64,000 nt of DNA from Delphinus delphis (taxonomy: Eukaryota > Chordata > Mammalia > Artiodactyla > Delphinidae), in the NCBI RefSeq assembly GCF_949987515.2, contig NC_082683.1:123900582-123964581 (forward strand), in the 5' to 3' direction. This document shows, in pieces, positions 25,315 to 61,587 of this stretch (position 1 is the stretch's first letter; every line of letters starts with the position of its first letter). The notes beneath the pieces are model-generated. The model searched no databases. It saw nothing but the letters and a program-made list of their open reading frames with translations, and was not told the DNA's origin. The translations under genes were made by a program, and so were the position numbers.

Positions 25315-27279
25315 TTTGCTTATCTTACTGTGTTTGGCGTCTCCTTTTTGCAGGCTGCAGGCTCGTAGTTCCCGTTGTTTTTGGTGTCTTACCCCAGTGG
25401 CTAAGGTTGGTTCAGTGGGTTGTGTAGGCTTCCTGGTGGAGGGGACTAGTGCCTGTGTTCTGGTGGATGAGGCTGGATCTTGTCATTCTGGTGGGCAGGT
25501 CCATGTCTGTTGGTGTGTTTTGGGGTGTCTGTGGACTTATTATGATTTTAGGCAGCCTCTCTGCTAATGGATGGGGTTGTGTTCCTGTCTTGCTAGTTGT
25601 TTGGCATAGGGTATCCAGCACTGTAGCTTGCAGGTCATTGAGTGAAGCTGGGTGCTGGTGTTGAGATGGAGACCTCTGGGAGATTTTCACCATTTGATAT
25701 TATGTGGAGCTGGGAGGTCTCTTGTGGGCCAGTGTCCTGACGTTGGCGCTCCCACCTCAGAGGCACAGCACTGACTCCTGGCTGCAGCACCAAGAGCCTT
25801 TCATCCACACAACTCAGAATAAAAGGGAGAAAAAGTAGAAAGAAAGAATTAGTAGAAGTAGAAAGAAAGAAGGGAGGGAGGGAAGGAGGAAGAAAAACAG
25901 AAAGAAGATAAAGTAAAATAAAATAAAGTAAGATAAAATATAATAAAGTTATTAAAATAAAAAATAATTATTAAGAAAAAAAATTTTTTTTTAAATGTAC
26001 GGATAGAACCCTAGGCCAAATGGTGGAAGCAAAGCCATACAGCATAAATCTTGCTCTCAAAGTACACCTCCTCAGTTTGGGATGATTCGTTGTCTATTCA
26101 TGTATTCCACAGACATCAAGCTGATTGTGGAGCTTTAATCCGCTGCTTCTGAGGCTGCTGGGAGAGATTTCCCTTTCTCTTCTTTGTTCTCACAGCTCCC
26201 AGGGGCTCAGCTTTGGATTTGGCCCCGCCTCTGCATGTAGATCGCCGAAGGGCGTCTGTTCTTCGCTCAGACAGGATGGGGTTAAAGGAGCTGCTGATGC
26301 GGGGGCTCTGGGTCACTCAGGCGGGGGGGGGGGGGGGGGGGGCGGGGAGCGGGGCACGGAGGGCGGGGCGAGCCTGCGGCGGCAGAGGCCGGCCTGACGT
26401 TGCACCTGCCTGAGGCGCTCCGTGCGTTCTCCCGGGGAAGTTGTCCCTGGATCCCGGGACCCTGGCAGTGGCGGGCTGGACAGGCTCCCCGGAAGCGGGG
26501 TGTGGATAGTAACCTGTACTCGCAAACAGGCTTCTTGGTGGCGGCAGCAGCAGCCTTAGCGTCTCATGCCCGTCTCTGGGGTCCGCGCTTTTAGCCGCGG
26601 CTCGCGCCCGTCTCTGGAGCTCCTTTAAGCGGCGCTCTTAATCCCCTCTCCTCGTGCACCAGGAAACAAAGAGGGAAGAAAAAGTCTCTTGCCTCTTCGG
26701 CAGCTCCAGACTTTTCCCCAGACTCCCTCCCGGCTAGCCGTGGTGCACTAACCCCCTGCAGGCTGTGTTCACGCCGCCAACCCCCGTCCTCTCCCTGCGC
26801 TCCGACCGAAGCCCGAGCCTCAGCTCCCAGCCCCGCCCGCCCCGGCGGGTGAGCAGACAAGCTTCTCGGGCTGGTGAGTGCCGGTCGGCCCTGATCCTCT
26901 GCGCTGGAATCTCTCCGCTTTGCCCTCCGCACCCATGTTGCTGTGCTCTCCTCCGCGGCTCCGAAGCTTCCCCCTCCGCCACCCCCAGTCTCCGCCCGTG
27001 AAGGGGCTTCCTAGTGTGTGGAAACGTTTCGTCCCTCACAGCTCCCTCCCACTGGTGCAGGTCCCGTCCCTATCCTTTTGTCTCTGTTTATTCTTTTTTC
27101 TTTTGCCCTACCCAGGTACGTGGGGGGTTTCTTGCCTTTTGGGAGGTCTGAGGTCTTCTGCCAGCGTTCAGTAGGTGTTCTGTAGGAGTTGTTCCACGTG
27201 TAGATGTATTTCTGGTGTATCTGTGGGGAGGAAGGTGATCTCCGCGTCTTACTCTTCCGCCATCTTCCCGGAAGCTTTC
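25315..27279 (-). promoter_or_regulatory. LINE-1 5' UTR / internal promoter region
   Basis: About 2 kb, GC- and CpG-rich toward its outer end (26140-27279), starting with the AAGATGGCGG box (a YY1-type site in LINE-1 promoters). It contains a 20-base G run (26323-26342) and a GA-rich purine tract (25830-25960). Many overlapping open frames here are GC-driven shadows. Confidence 0.75.
26323..26342 (+). repeat. 20-base G homopolymer in LINE-1 5' UTR
   Basis: Uninterrupted G run on the plus strand (C run in the LINE-1 sense strand). Length may be affected by sequencing. Confidence 0.9.
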
Positions 27280-27296
27280 CTGTCTTCCGGTATTTA

Positions 27297-28126
27297 AACT
27301 GAACTGTGAAAGTTGTGGAGTAACCAGGAGATACATGTGCAAAGTCTAATGCAGACCCCTGAATTTAACAAAAGAATTCCCCTACTTTCTCCCTCAGGTA
27401 GGGATTGGATTTGGCTAAGCAAGAATAAACTTCATGGGAGGGCTGAAGAGGGAAAGGAAAGCTGGCGTTCTTTTTCCTCAGTGGAGGGAGCTGCTCTATC
27501 AAAGAATAGGTAACCTTAAATAGTATACGTTCTGTAGGAATGGGTGCTCCGAACAGGCTTCCACAGATGGGCTGAGCGGCCATGAACAGTTAGGACTGAG
27601 CAGAACTGAGCAGGGTGTAGCTCTATTCCTCCCTCTCCTGCCCCTCTTTGTTGACTATCTCAACTTTGCTCTCTTTTGCTGTCACTTGAAAGAGTGTCAG
27701 ATTTAGCAAGTAACAATATAGGACATCCAGTTAAATTTGAATTTTAAATAAACAGTGAGTAATTTTTTAATATAAATATATTTCAAATATTACATTTTAT
27801 TTAGCAACTCTACTACCAGCCCCTTCAATGTTGGCAATACCACATACTCTTCACATGCACAGTATGGAATGTTTTGCTTTAGTCTTAAAACTCACACTAA
27901 AACGGGTTAGATTTATTTATTGATTGATTGATTCAAAAGGATCAAGTGGGATCAATGGCTGGCAATGCCTGGGAGGCAAATTTAAACAGTGTAAGGATGA
28001 ACATTGGACCTGGGTATTAGGAAATATTGGATTTCCTTGTGAGAGACTGCATGTCCATCTGCCTTCAAGGTTGTAGAGGTGATTCTCCTCTTTAGTGGAA
28101 AGATGAATTAGATGATTGCTAAGATT
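27297..28126. other. Intergenic/5' ADCY10 region, unassigned
   Basis: Between the full-length LINE-1 and a LINE-1 scrap. A ~130 bp AT-rich segment at 27700-27830 with CCAGTTAAATTTGAATTT looks like an old interspersed repeat I cannot name. No gene seen. Confidence 0.5.
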
Positions 28127-28170
28127 CCATTTTTATTGAAGTATAGTTGATTTACAATGTTTCAGGTGAT
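28127..28170 (-). mobile_element. Very short LINE-1 3' fragment
   Basis: ATTTTTATTGAAGTATAGTT and GATTTACAATGTTTCAGGTG, 40 bp, the extreme 3' end of a LINE-1. Confidence 0.6.
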
Positions 28171-28492
28171 TAAATGAGGTGATTTGAAGATTTAGACAGA
28201 TTTTTCTAAGTTTACGATTACTAGGTAAGGAAAGTAGATGCATTTGGAGATTAAGATGACAAATAAAGAAGGGAAACTAGAATAACAAAATTATTTGTTC
28301 ATGGGCTGAAGAGGCAAAGACATCTAAGATGAACACCTGAGCTTTTCTCATGAACATCCATAAGAACACAATTGGAATTTTCTCTTTTAGAAGACCTAGT
28401 TTTCTGCTTTAAGTTCTGCAACATCAGAAAATGATTAGTGATATGGCACATATTACCACATTGTAATAATAATTTATTAAGAACTTTTTTAA

Positions 28493-28813
28493 AATAATCT
28501 TTTTTAAATTAATTAATTATTTATTTTTGGCTGCGTTGGGTCTTTGTTGCTGCGCATGGGCTTTTTCTAGTTGTGGCGAGCAGGGGCTACTCTTTGTTGC
28601 GGTGCATGTGCTTCTCATTGTGGTGGTTTCTCTTGTTGCGGAGCATGGGTTCTACGCGCACGGGCTTCAGTAATTGTGACACTCAGGCTCAGTAGTTGTG
28701 GCGCACAGGCTTAGTTGGTCTGTGGTATGTGGGATTTTCCTGGACCAGGGCTTGAACCCATGTCCCCTGCTTTGGCAAGCGGATTCTTAACCACTGCACC
28801 ACCAGGGAAGCCC
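28493..28813 (-). mobile_element. Long-form CHR-type SINE
   Basis: (TTAA/TTTA) head then GGCTGCGTTGGGTCTTTGTT; imperfect duplication starting TATTAAGAACTTTTT at 28475 and TATTAAGACCTTTTT at 28814. Confidence 0.92.
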
Positions 28814-28829
28814 TATTAAGACCTTTTTA

Positions 28830-28990
28830 ATGTAAAGCATTTTACAGAGGTTGCCTCATTTAATCCTCAAAACAGCACTGTGAAGTAGGCCTCATCCCCA
28901 TTTTATAGATACAGAAAATGAAGCTCAGATGAATTTGCCTTAGGTCACATAGCTGGAAAGCAAGCCCAGGTCTGTGGAATTTCAAAGTCC
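28830..28990 (-). repeat. MIR SINE
   Basis: Reverse core: CCCCATTTTATAGATACAGA and TTAGGTCACATAGCTGGAAA. Confidence 0.8.
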
Positions 28991-30703
28991 ATATTCTTTC
29001 TACTATACCACGGTATACCCCATTTGTATATGTTTTATGACACTTTGGGGATGTTTATGACCTAGAGAAAATATGTATTTAATTTTAGAGCACTTTCAAA
29101 GCATGTTGATGGTACCCTCATCAAATATTTGGCCAATTCAATCACAATCAAGAATAGAGCTTGAACAGAGAGCGGACACTCAGAAAGCATGAAAGCATCT
29201 AGGAATGAGGGTACCTGACAGAGTGAAAGAGCAAGGCCCCAAAGATATACCAACAACACAGATTTTCCTGAATGGAGAGTGTGTGTCCAGTTTTATTCTG
29301 CTTAAAGAGAACTCAGCAGTACCCCCAAAGGCAAATGAAACTAAAGATCAATCAATTATATCCATTATTGTTTCTCTAAATATCTTTTCTAGAAACTTCT
29401 AATAGATTTCAGTTTTCATCCCATTTTTCATCAATACGTAAAGTCAGGTTTTACAAGAATCCAAAGGAGATACTCTCAACATAAAGGGATAATGTTATCT
29501 GTCGCGAAAGCTTGCCAGACCACTCTAGCCAAGGCAATTTTTCCTCTGAGCTATTAGGGCACTTAGTGTTTGTAAACTTAAGTGCTTTATTATCTATTTA
29601 AAAATCTTTGACTATCTATTATTCTGTTTATGGCTTCTCTGAATTGAAGCTTCTCTGTGTTAGAGATCACGTTCTACATATATGTTCGTTTCCTCCATAG
29701 TATCTTTCTAGAGCCCCTTCACATGGTAGGCATTTGCTATTTGATGACTGATAAGAAGGATATTATGTGAGAAGATGCAGAAGATAGGTAAGTAGACAGG
29801 AAGCTAAAAAAATAGAGCATCTAGGGTAAATAGGATGAGGTAACATTGAAACCTTCAAGCTTCTAACCTCACTTAAATGACTGACACAGACATATACAAG
29901 GGGGACCTCTATTCCTAGCCCAAGGCCTTCCCACTTTCCTTAAGCTCCCAAACCTGTCTTCTTCCCCAAGGGTTGCCCTCATCTTTAGCTCTGCAACCAT
30001 TCTTTCTACTCAGACTCCTACTGCCACATACCTCTTCTTTCTTCAAGGCTGAGGAAAAGTCAGAGCTTACATTAGGGCCTAGATCTTTCAGGAGTGCAGA
30101 AAACAGGAAAGGGGCCTGGATGACATTATTCAGAAGACAGCAGAAGTGCCATGTCTGTCTATAGCTGACACATAAAATGACAGTTGTGTCTAAAAACCGT
30201 TTTCCTGGCCACAACCTCATCAGAAGCTCATTGTTTCATGGGCACTGACTATGCTTCTGATTGGCTGGCACTGCCCTCCCCTCCCCCACCAGCCCCAGTG
30301 GCCTATTGCTCACGCAAGGACTGTTTCAGGTTCTCTAGACTGGATATATGGGGCAAGGGTCAGGGAGACTGATAAGACGCCAGAGTAGTTTTCACAACTC
30401 TTTCTCTATGTGGTGGGTGGTTGAAATTAGGCAATAGTTGGTAGGTGATTATCGTAAAGACAAGTATCTCCTGAGTAAACACCCAATTTTGGTCAATAAT
30501 GACTGTGACTTTTACCAGGACTATGAAATTTACGTTACAATACTTCTCTTCAGAGATTTTTGTGAGGTAAAATTTTGACCTGTTCTTTCTGACTGGTCAA
30601 GCCCATACATCCACTCAAATTCACCCCACAGATAACAGCAATACAATGTGGCACTGGATTTGAGTTTCTTCATCCTATGGACACTGGCAAAATGTGTTTT
30701 AAG
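28991..30703. other. Intergenic/5' ADCY10 region, unassigned
   Basis: 1.7 kb without a recognised element or gene. Because the human ADCY10 transcript has a 5' leader reaching close to MPC2, a non-coding first exon could lie between 19 kb and 36 kb, but I could not identify it. Confidence 0.5.
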
Positions 30704-30720
30704 AGGGCGGCATACTTTCT

Positions 30721-30932
30721 TTTCTTTTTTTTTTTTTTTTGCGGTACGCGGGCCTCTCACTGCCGTGGCCTCTCCCGTTGCGGAGCAGAGGCTCCGGACG
30801 CGCAGGCTCAGCCGCCATGGCTCACGGGCGCAGCCGCTACGCGGCATGTGGGATCTTCACGGACCGGGGCACGAGCCCGCGTCCCCTGCATCCGCAGGCA
30901 GACGCTCAACCACTGCGCCACCAGGGAAGCCC
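30721..30932 (-). mobile_element. CHR-type SINE
   Basis: Well-preserved short form with duplication AGGGCGGCATACTTTCT (30704-30720; one mismatch at 30933-30949). Confidence 0.95.
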
Positions 30933-30949
30933 AGGGCGGCATATTTTCT

Positions 30950-31731
30950 AACAGCTTAAATCAATTTTGATTTTCTAGCTGTTCTTATGTATATCACAAT
31001 GACAATTAATATTTAGTGACACATTTGTAAAACCTGAATTTTAAAAAGTTGAGCTGAAAAACAAGCAAACATTTTCAAACAAAGCCCAGCCCTATAATTA
31101 AGTTTACTGTGTATTTCAGAATGTTGAAAAACACAGTTTTCTTAAGGGAGGAGAAAAAGAAGCTCATTTAATTATGTTTGCTGAGTAAATTTTCTGGCAT
31201 TGTGGAAACCGATCTTAACATAGTTACATTCATACCTCATATAATTAAACAGACTCCTTAGGGAGAAAGCCAGTCTTAATAAATACAAGTACTTTCTATC
31301 TCTGTTTCCTTATATAAACAAGCTCCAGTAAAACTGTTCTGTTTTACAGAGAGGAATCTAGGCTTTGAGGTCAATCCTTGTTTCGATTCAACCTTTCACC
31401 ATCATTATAACAACTTAAAAAAACAATCTGTTTACCATGGAGAAACAACAGTATTGATGTACTTTGGATCAATGTTGTTTTTTGAAATGAATGCCAAACC
31501 ATAAAACAGATTAGGTTAAGAATTTATCTCTTACTGAGCCTCTCTACCTCACCTCTGGCCCACCACCCCCAAACAGCTTGTTTTCTGCTTTAACCTGTGT
31601 AAGCCTCAAGAATTCCAACAGTTAGGGCCTCAGAAGGTGTGCAAATAAGTTAACACATTATATCCTTTGGGCAGCTAAATTAAAACTCCTTTGTTTAAGA
31701 AAGTGCTTTTTGGGTCTGTCTTCAATTAATA
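30950..31731. other. Intergenic region, nothing recognised
   Basis: About 780 bp without supportable features. Confidence 0.55.
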
Positions 31732-31739
31732 AGCTTCCC

Positions 31740-33972
31740 GAGGAGATTGGTTCAAGATGGCGGAGTAGAAGGACGTGCACTCACTCCCTCTTGCGAGAGC
31801 AATGGAATCACAACTAACTGCTGAAAAAACATCGACAGAAAGACACTGGAACTCACCAAAAAGGATACCCCACATCCAAAGACAAAGGAGAAGCTGCAAT
31901 GAGACAGTAGGAGGGTGCAATCACAATAAAGTCAAACAAGACAAGGATATCCACTTTTGCCACTATTATTCAACATAGTTTTGGAAGCCCTAGCCACGGC
32001 AATCAGAGAAGAAAAATAAAAGGAATACAAATTGGAAAAGAAGTAGAACTGTCACTGTTTGCAGATGACATGTTACTATACATAGAGAATCCTAAAGATG
32101 ACACCAGAAAACTACTAGAGCTAATCAATGAATTTGGCAAAGTTGCAGGATACAAAATTAATGCACAGAAGTCTCTGGCATTCCTATACACCAACAACGA
32201 AAGATCAGAAAGAGAAATTAAGGAAACAGTCCCATTCACCACTGCCACAAAAAGAATAAAATACCTAGGAATAAACCTACCTATGGAGGTAAAAAAACCC
32301 CGTACTCAGAAAACTATAAGACATTGATGAAAGAAATCAAAGATGACACAAACAGATGGAGAGATATACCATGTTCTTGGACTGGAAGAATCAATACTGT
32401 GAAAATGACTATATTCCCCAAAGCAATCTACAGATTCAATGCAATCCCTATCAAATTACCAATGGCATTTTTTACGGAACTAGAACAAAAAAAATCTTAA
32501 AATTTGTATGGAGACACAAAAGACCCCGAATAGCCAAAGCAATCTTGAGGTAAAAAAATGGAGCGGGAGGAGTCAGACTCCCTCACCTCATACTATGCTA
32601 CAAAGCTACAGTAATCAAGATAATATGTTACTGGCACAAAAACAGAAAGATAGATCAATGGAACAGGATAGAAAGCCCAGCGATAAACCCACATACCTAT
32701 GGTCAACTAATCTATGACAAAGGAGGCAAGGATATACAATGGAGAAAAGACAGTCTCTTCAATAAGTGGTGCTGGGAAAACTGGACAGCTATATGGAAAA
32801 TAATGAAATTAGAACACTACCTCACACCATACACAAAAATAAATTCCAAATCAATTAAAGACCTAAATGTAAGACTGGACACTATAAAGCTCTTAGAGGA
32901 AAATATAGGAAGAACACTCTTTGACATAAATCACAGAAAGATCCACCTCCTAGAGTAATGGAAATAAAAACAAAAATAAACAAATGGGACCTAATGAAAC
33001 TTCAAAGCTTTTGCACAGCAAAGGAAACCATAAACAAGATGAAAAGACAACCCTCCGAATGGAGAAAATATTTGCAAACAAATCAATGGACAAAGGATTA
33101 ACCTCCAAAATATATAAACAGCTCATGCAGCTCAACATTTAAAAAAACAAACAACCCAATCAAAAAATGGGCAGAAGACCTAAATAGACATTTCTCCAAA
33201 GGAGACATACAGATGGCCAAGAGGCACATGAAAAGCTGCTCAACATCACTAATTATTAGAGAAATGCAAATCAAAACTACAATGAGGTATCACCTCACAC
33301 CAGTTAGAATGGGCATCATCAGAAAATCTACAAGCAACAAATGGTCGAGAAAGTGTGGAGAAACGGGAACCCTCTTGCACTGTTGGTGGGAATGTAAATT
33401 GATACAGCCACTAATTGATACAGTATGGAGGTTCCTTAAAAAACTAAAAATAGAATTACCATGTGACCCAGCAATCCCACTACTGGGCATATACCCAGAG
33501 AAAACCATAATTCAAAAAGACACATGCACCCCAATGGCCATTGCAGCACTATTTACACTAACCAGTCATGAAGCAACCTAAATGCCCATTGACAGATAAA
33601 TGGATAAAGAAGATATGGTACATATATACAATGGAATACTACTCAGCCATAAAAAGGAACGAAATTGGGTCATTTGTAGAGACATGGATGGACCTAGAGA
33701 CTGTCATACAGAGTGAAATAAGTCAGAAAGAGAAATACAAATATCATATATTAATGCATACATGTGGAATCTAGAAAAATGGTACAGATGAACTGGTTTG
33801 CAAGGCAGAAATAGAGACACAGATGTAGAGGACAAATGTATGGACAGCAAGGGGGGAAAGCGGGGGGAGGGATGAATTGGGAGATTGGGATTGACATATA
33901 TGCACTAATATGTATAAAATAGATAACTAATAAGAACCTGCTGTATAAAGAAAAATAAAATTAAAAAAAAAA
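31740..33972 (+). mobile_element. Internally deleted LINE-1
   Basis: It starts with a LINE-1 5' end (GGTTCAAGATGGCGGAGTAG and ~190 bp of 5' UTR), then near 31930 jumps into ORF2 palm sequence (ACTATTATTCAACATAG, then [10 protein letters not shown]) and continues to the 3' UTR and a poly(A) tail at 33961-33973. ORF1 and over half of ORF2 are missing. Likely target-site duplication: AGCTTCCC (31732-31739) and AACTTCCC (33973-33980). The remaining ORF2 has several frameshifts. Confidence 0.88.
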
Positions 33973-33999
33973 AACTTCCCATTTTCTGACATTTTCTAC

Positions 34000-34195
34000 G
34001 TTTTATTTAACACCTGTCACGCACCAGGCACTGTGTTAAAACATTACCTCGATTATCTTGACGACAATCCTATGAAGTAAGTACTATTATTTCCCCCATT
34101 TTACTCTTGAAAATACTAAAGCTCAGAAACAAACATTAACAAGGTCTCACAGTTAATATGTGGCAGAGTTGGGTTGAAACACAGGCCTATCAGAC
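34000..34195 (-). repeat. MIR SINE
   Basis: CACCAGGCACTGTGTTAAAA, TTACTCTTGAAAATACTAAA and AAGGTCTCACAGTTAATATG, reverse MIR order. Confidence 0.75.
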
Positions 34196-34876
34196 CTGGC
34201 CTTGAGAAAATGTACCTATTGAGGCGATCAATAAGGATTTGTTAGAAAATTTTGATATAGAGTTAAACTCAACTAGACTGAGTGATTTTTTACCACTGTG
34301 AAAGCTTCTTTTATGAAGTTTAGTAGCTATATTGATAGTAAGGACTTCTGGTATACAGTTGCTTCTTTCTAAGTTTTTGAGAGTAGTTATGAAACTGATC
34401 ACTGACAGCGAGAGTTTTCGATTGGATACATATTAGAATCTTTAATTTTTAAGATTTAATAGTGGGATGGATGAAAGTTTTTGGGCAGAAAGGAAGCATG
34501 AGACAGTCTGTCGATGTAGCTTCTGGGAATCAAAAGGATTGTCTGTGATTGCATCTAAATGCTACAATTAATTTGACTGACAAGTGGGGCTTAGGAGAAC
34601 CCATATAGGAAAGAGCAGGTTTTAATGAAAAGGAAGTGAAACACCAATTCAACACACATATTTTCATAAACTTTTTTGTATCTGTGCCATATTTCAGAGT
34701 ATATGTTTTCCTTAAATGCTTAACCCTAGAAAATACGTACACATGTGTGCATTCACATGCCAAACAAATATAAGTGTGGCTTGAAAAGAGAAAGCAGTAA
34801 TACTTTGACGCTTGAGGACCTCTTCACTTTTGCCTGTGTCAAATTTTCTAATCCTTCCTCTTCAAAGATGGACAGT

Positions 34877-34923
34877 GCTTTAATCAACTATACTCCAATA
34901 TAAAATAAAAAGTTTAAAAAAAA
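34877..34923 (+). mobile_element. LINE-1 3' tail
   Basis: AATCAACTATACTCCAATAT then AAAATAAAAAG and an A-rich end, a forward LINE-1 terminus of ~45 bp, just before the MLT1-like LTR. Confidence 0.6.
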
Positions 34924-34934
34924 ACCCCAAAACT

Positions 34935-35335
34935 AGACCATGGCAGAAGTGATGGGATATAACTTATGAGATTAGGTTATAAAAAGACTGCAGCTTCTGT
35001 CTTAGGAACTCTCTCTCATCCTCTCTCCCTCTCGGGTATTTTCACTCTGGGGAAAGCAGCCCTTTTGGTGAAGAACTGATGTCTCTGGCCAAGAGCCAGA
35101 GAGGATGTGAGAATGGGCAATATCCATGTGAGAGAGCTCGGAGACAGATCTCCCCAGAGGTGAGCCTGAGGTGACTGCAGCCTTGGCTGGCCACGTGACT
35201 GCATCCTGTGATACCCTGAGCCACAGGCACAAGCCAGAGGCATTCATATGAGCTGCTCCAGGATTCTTGACCCACAGAAACTATGAGATAATAAACATTT
35301 GTGGTTTTCAGTTAAAATCACTATAATTTTATTGG
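34935..35335 (+). mobile_element. MLT1-like MaLR LTR
   Basis: AGGTTATAAAAAGACTGCAG, a CTCT-rich block, TGACTGCAGCCTTGGCTGGC and TTCTTGACCCACAGAAACTA then AGATAATAAACATTTGTGG follow the order of MLT1 LTRs. Non-coding relic. Confidence 0.68.
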
Positions 35336-35674
35336 TTAAAAAAACAAACATGGACAATGCTGAAGGGTTAAAAGATAAAGTGCAAGGTTTTCAATTGCTA
35401 ATTGCCAAATTTTGATTATAGTATATTATTACTCAAAAAGTTCTTTTTGTCACTTGCTTCTTCAAATTTAGAAATAACTGGCTTTGCTGATTTCTCTGAC
35501 TACAGTTCTAACCAGGATTGGTTTTACTAGGATTTTCAGAAGAAAGGTCAGTACCCCAAATGGGAATTCAAATCAAATATGAATCCTCATAACGGGGACA
35601 AAGGTCACAAACATTTACAGAAAGCTGACTTATGTCCCAGGCACTCTGCTGGACACTTTCTTTCTTTCTTTTTT

Positions 35675-35677
<3 letters not shown>

Positions 35678-35735
<58 letters not shown>
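35678..35735. repeat. (CA)29 microsatellite
   Basis: 58 bp of uninterrupted CA, preceded by a T-rich tract and bracketed by direct repeats GGACACTTTCTT (35651-35662, 35750-35761). The His-Thr open frame across it is an artefact. Confidence 0.98.
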
Positions 35736-35739
<4 letters not shown>

Positions 35740-36267
35740 GTATTTTATTGGACACTTTCTTAAATTGCCCAAAGTCAGAGATTATAAGTCACACAGCTGG
35801 GATTCAAATTCAGGTCTGACTCTAGAGCTTTTCTGCCACATCACATCACTTATTGAATATATTTCAAAAATTTACAAATCCTTCGTTACTCTGTAGCAGT
35901 AAAAGACTTTCATACAATATACCAAAAATAATATTCTTCCAAGATTCTTCAAGTTAAAATATTTTAAAACAGTTTGAGGTGTCATGTTGCTGGCCATTCC
36001 ACAACCCATTTCTCGCTCTCTTTAGCTCTATTTCCTTTCACTTTTAGCTACTTCATCATCCTTCACTGTACACAGATTATTTAACTTTCCGACTATCTTT
36101 TGAGTCACTGGAATATGTGTGCTCTTAGATGTACACACTTTGGTTGACTAGAACAGAAGGAGGCCAGTGGTATGTACGAGCAGTATGATTTATTATGGAC
36201 AAATAGTAAAAAAAATGTTACTAATATCCATAGATAAATTCCTTAAGTAATATGTAAAGAGACAATA

Positions 36268-60848
<24,581 letters not shown>

Positions 60849-61577
60849 TTCTGCGGACGAGTGATCGTGGGCAGCCAGGTAAGGCAGCGGCCGTGTGCTC
60901 CTCCCTAGCTGGCAATGAAGGGCAGCTCGTCACTTTCCCCTGTCTCAACGCCTCTCAACGCCTCGCGCCCTCCTCTCCCCCAAGGCAGCTCAGCCTGCTC
61001 CCCTGTGAACCGCCCGGCGGCCCGCGCCTAGAGAAGATTGTGGGGGCGGAGACTCTGCGACGGCCCGCCCCCAGCCCGCCTCCTGGTCTCCGACTGCCTA
61101 GAGGGAGGAGGAGTCACGGAAACAGGTGGTAAACGGACAGCCTCACCGAGTCAACCCGGCGCCCTACCGGGAGCGCGCTTGCGCAAGCAGAGCGACCCGC
61201 GGTGACTGGCCCGCCCCGGGGCGTGGGCGGGGTCCAGACCAAACCTACAATTTCTTCTTCCTGGCCCGGAGGCCATGTTGGAGAAGGGAAAGTGAAGCTG
61301 CACCGGCGCTAATCCCCTTTCACTTTGGTTAAGGAGGCCCCTAGATAAAATGGGCTTTTCGGGCCTTCCATGACCCGACTAAAGATGACGCCGCACAACT
61401 CTGTTGCTTCCTTTGGAATGAGACTCGTGAGCGCGAGACTTCCGATTTCAGCTTCTTCCGTCTGTATTCCTCATTTATCCAGAGTATTAAGGATTTGACT
61501 AGAGTGGTCTGAACCCACTTTTCTAGGGTAAGGGCAGCCCTGGCACACACCTGCCTCAGTCTCCAGGGTGGTCGTTA

Positions 61578-61587
61578 TCTCGCGAGA
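61578..61587. promoter_or_regulatory. TCTCGCGAGA palindromic core-promoter element
   Basis: An exact copy of the 10 bp CGCG-box palindrome, known from CpG-island and bidirectional promoters and bound by BANP (earlier attributed to ZBTB33/Kaiso). It lies between the two start codons, ~350 bp before the DCAF6 ATG. Function here is inferred. Confidence 0.75.

Larger units (their letters stand above)
20163..27279 (-). mobile_element. Full-length LINE-1, 7.1 kb, defective ORF2
   Basis: The element is flanked by a perfect 17 bp target-site duplication CTGTCTTCCGGTATTTA (20146-20162 and 27280-27296). In element order on the minus strand it has a GC-rich 5' UTR starting with GGGAAGATGGCGGAAGAG (27279 down to ~25315), ORF1 (25314-24421), ORF2 (~24370-20553) and a 3' UTR with AATAAAG near the end. 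ORF1 is open; ORF2 is broken by stops. It lies between the ADCY10 start codon and MPC2 and is probably among the younger LINE-1 insertions here, since its duplication is still perfect. Confidence 0.95.

Noticed and set aside
24911..25567. 218-codon plus-strand frame
   Set aside because: Antisense of LINE-1 ORF1 and 5' UTR; leucine/serine-rich as typical of the reverse of lysine/glutamate-rich coding sequence.
26125..27174. Cluster of 60-110 codon open frames
   Set aside because: They lie in the GC-rich LINE-1 5' UTR on all frames and both strands, as expected by chance in stop-poor sequence.
35579..35896. 105-codon frame with a His-Thr repeat
   Set aside because: It is the (CA)29 microsatellite read in one frame.
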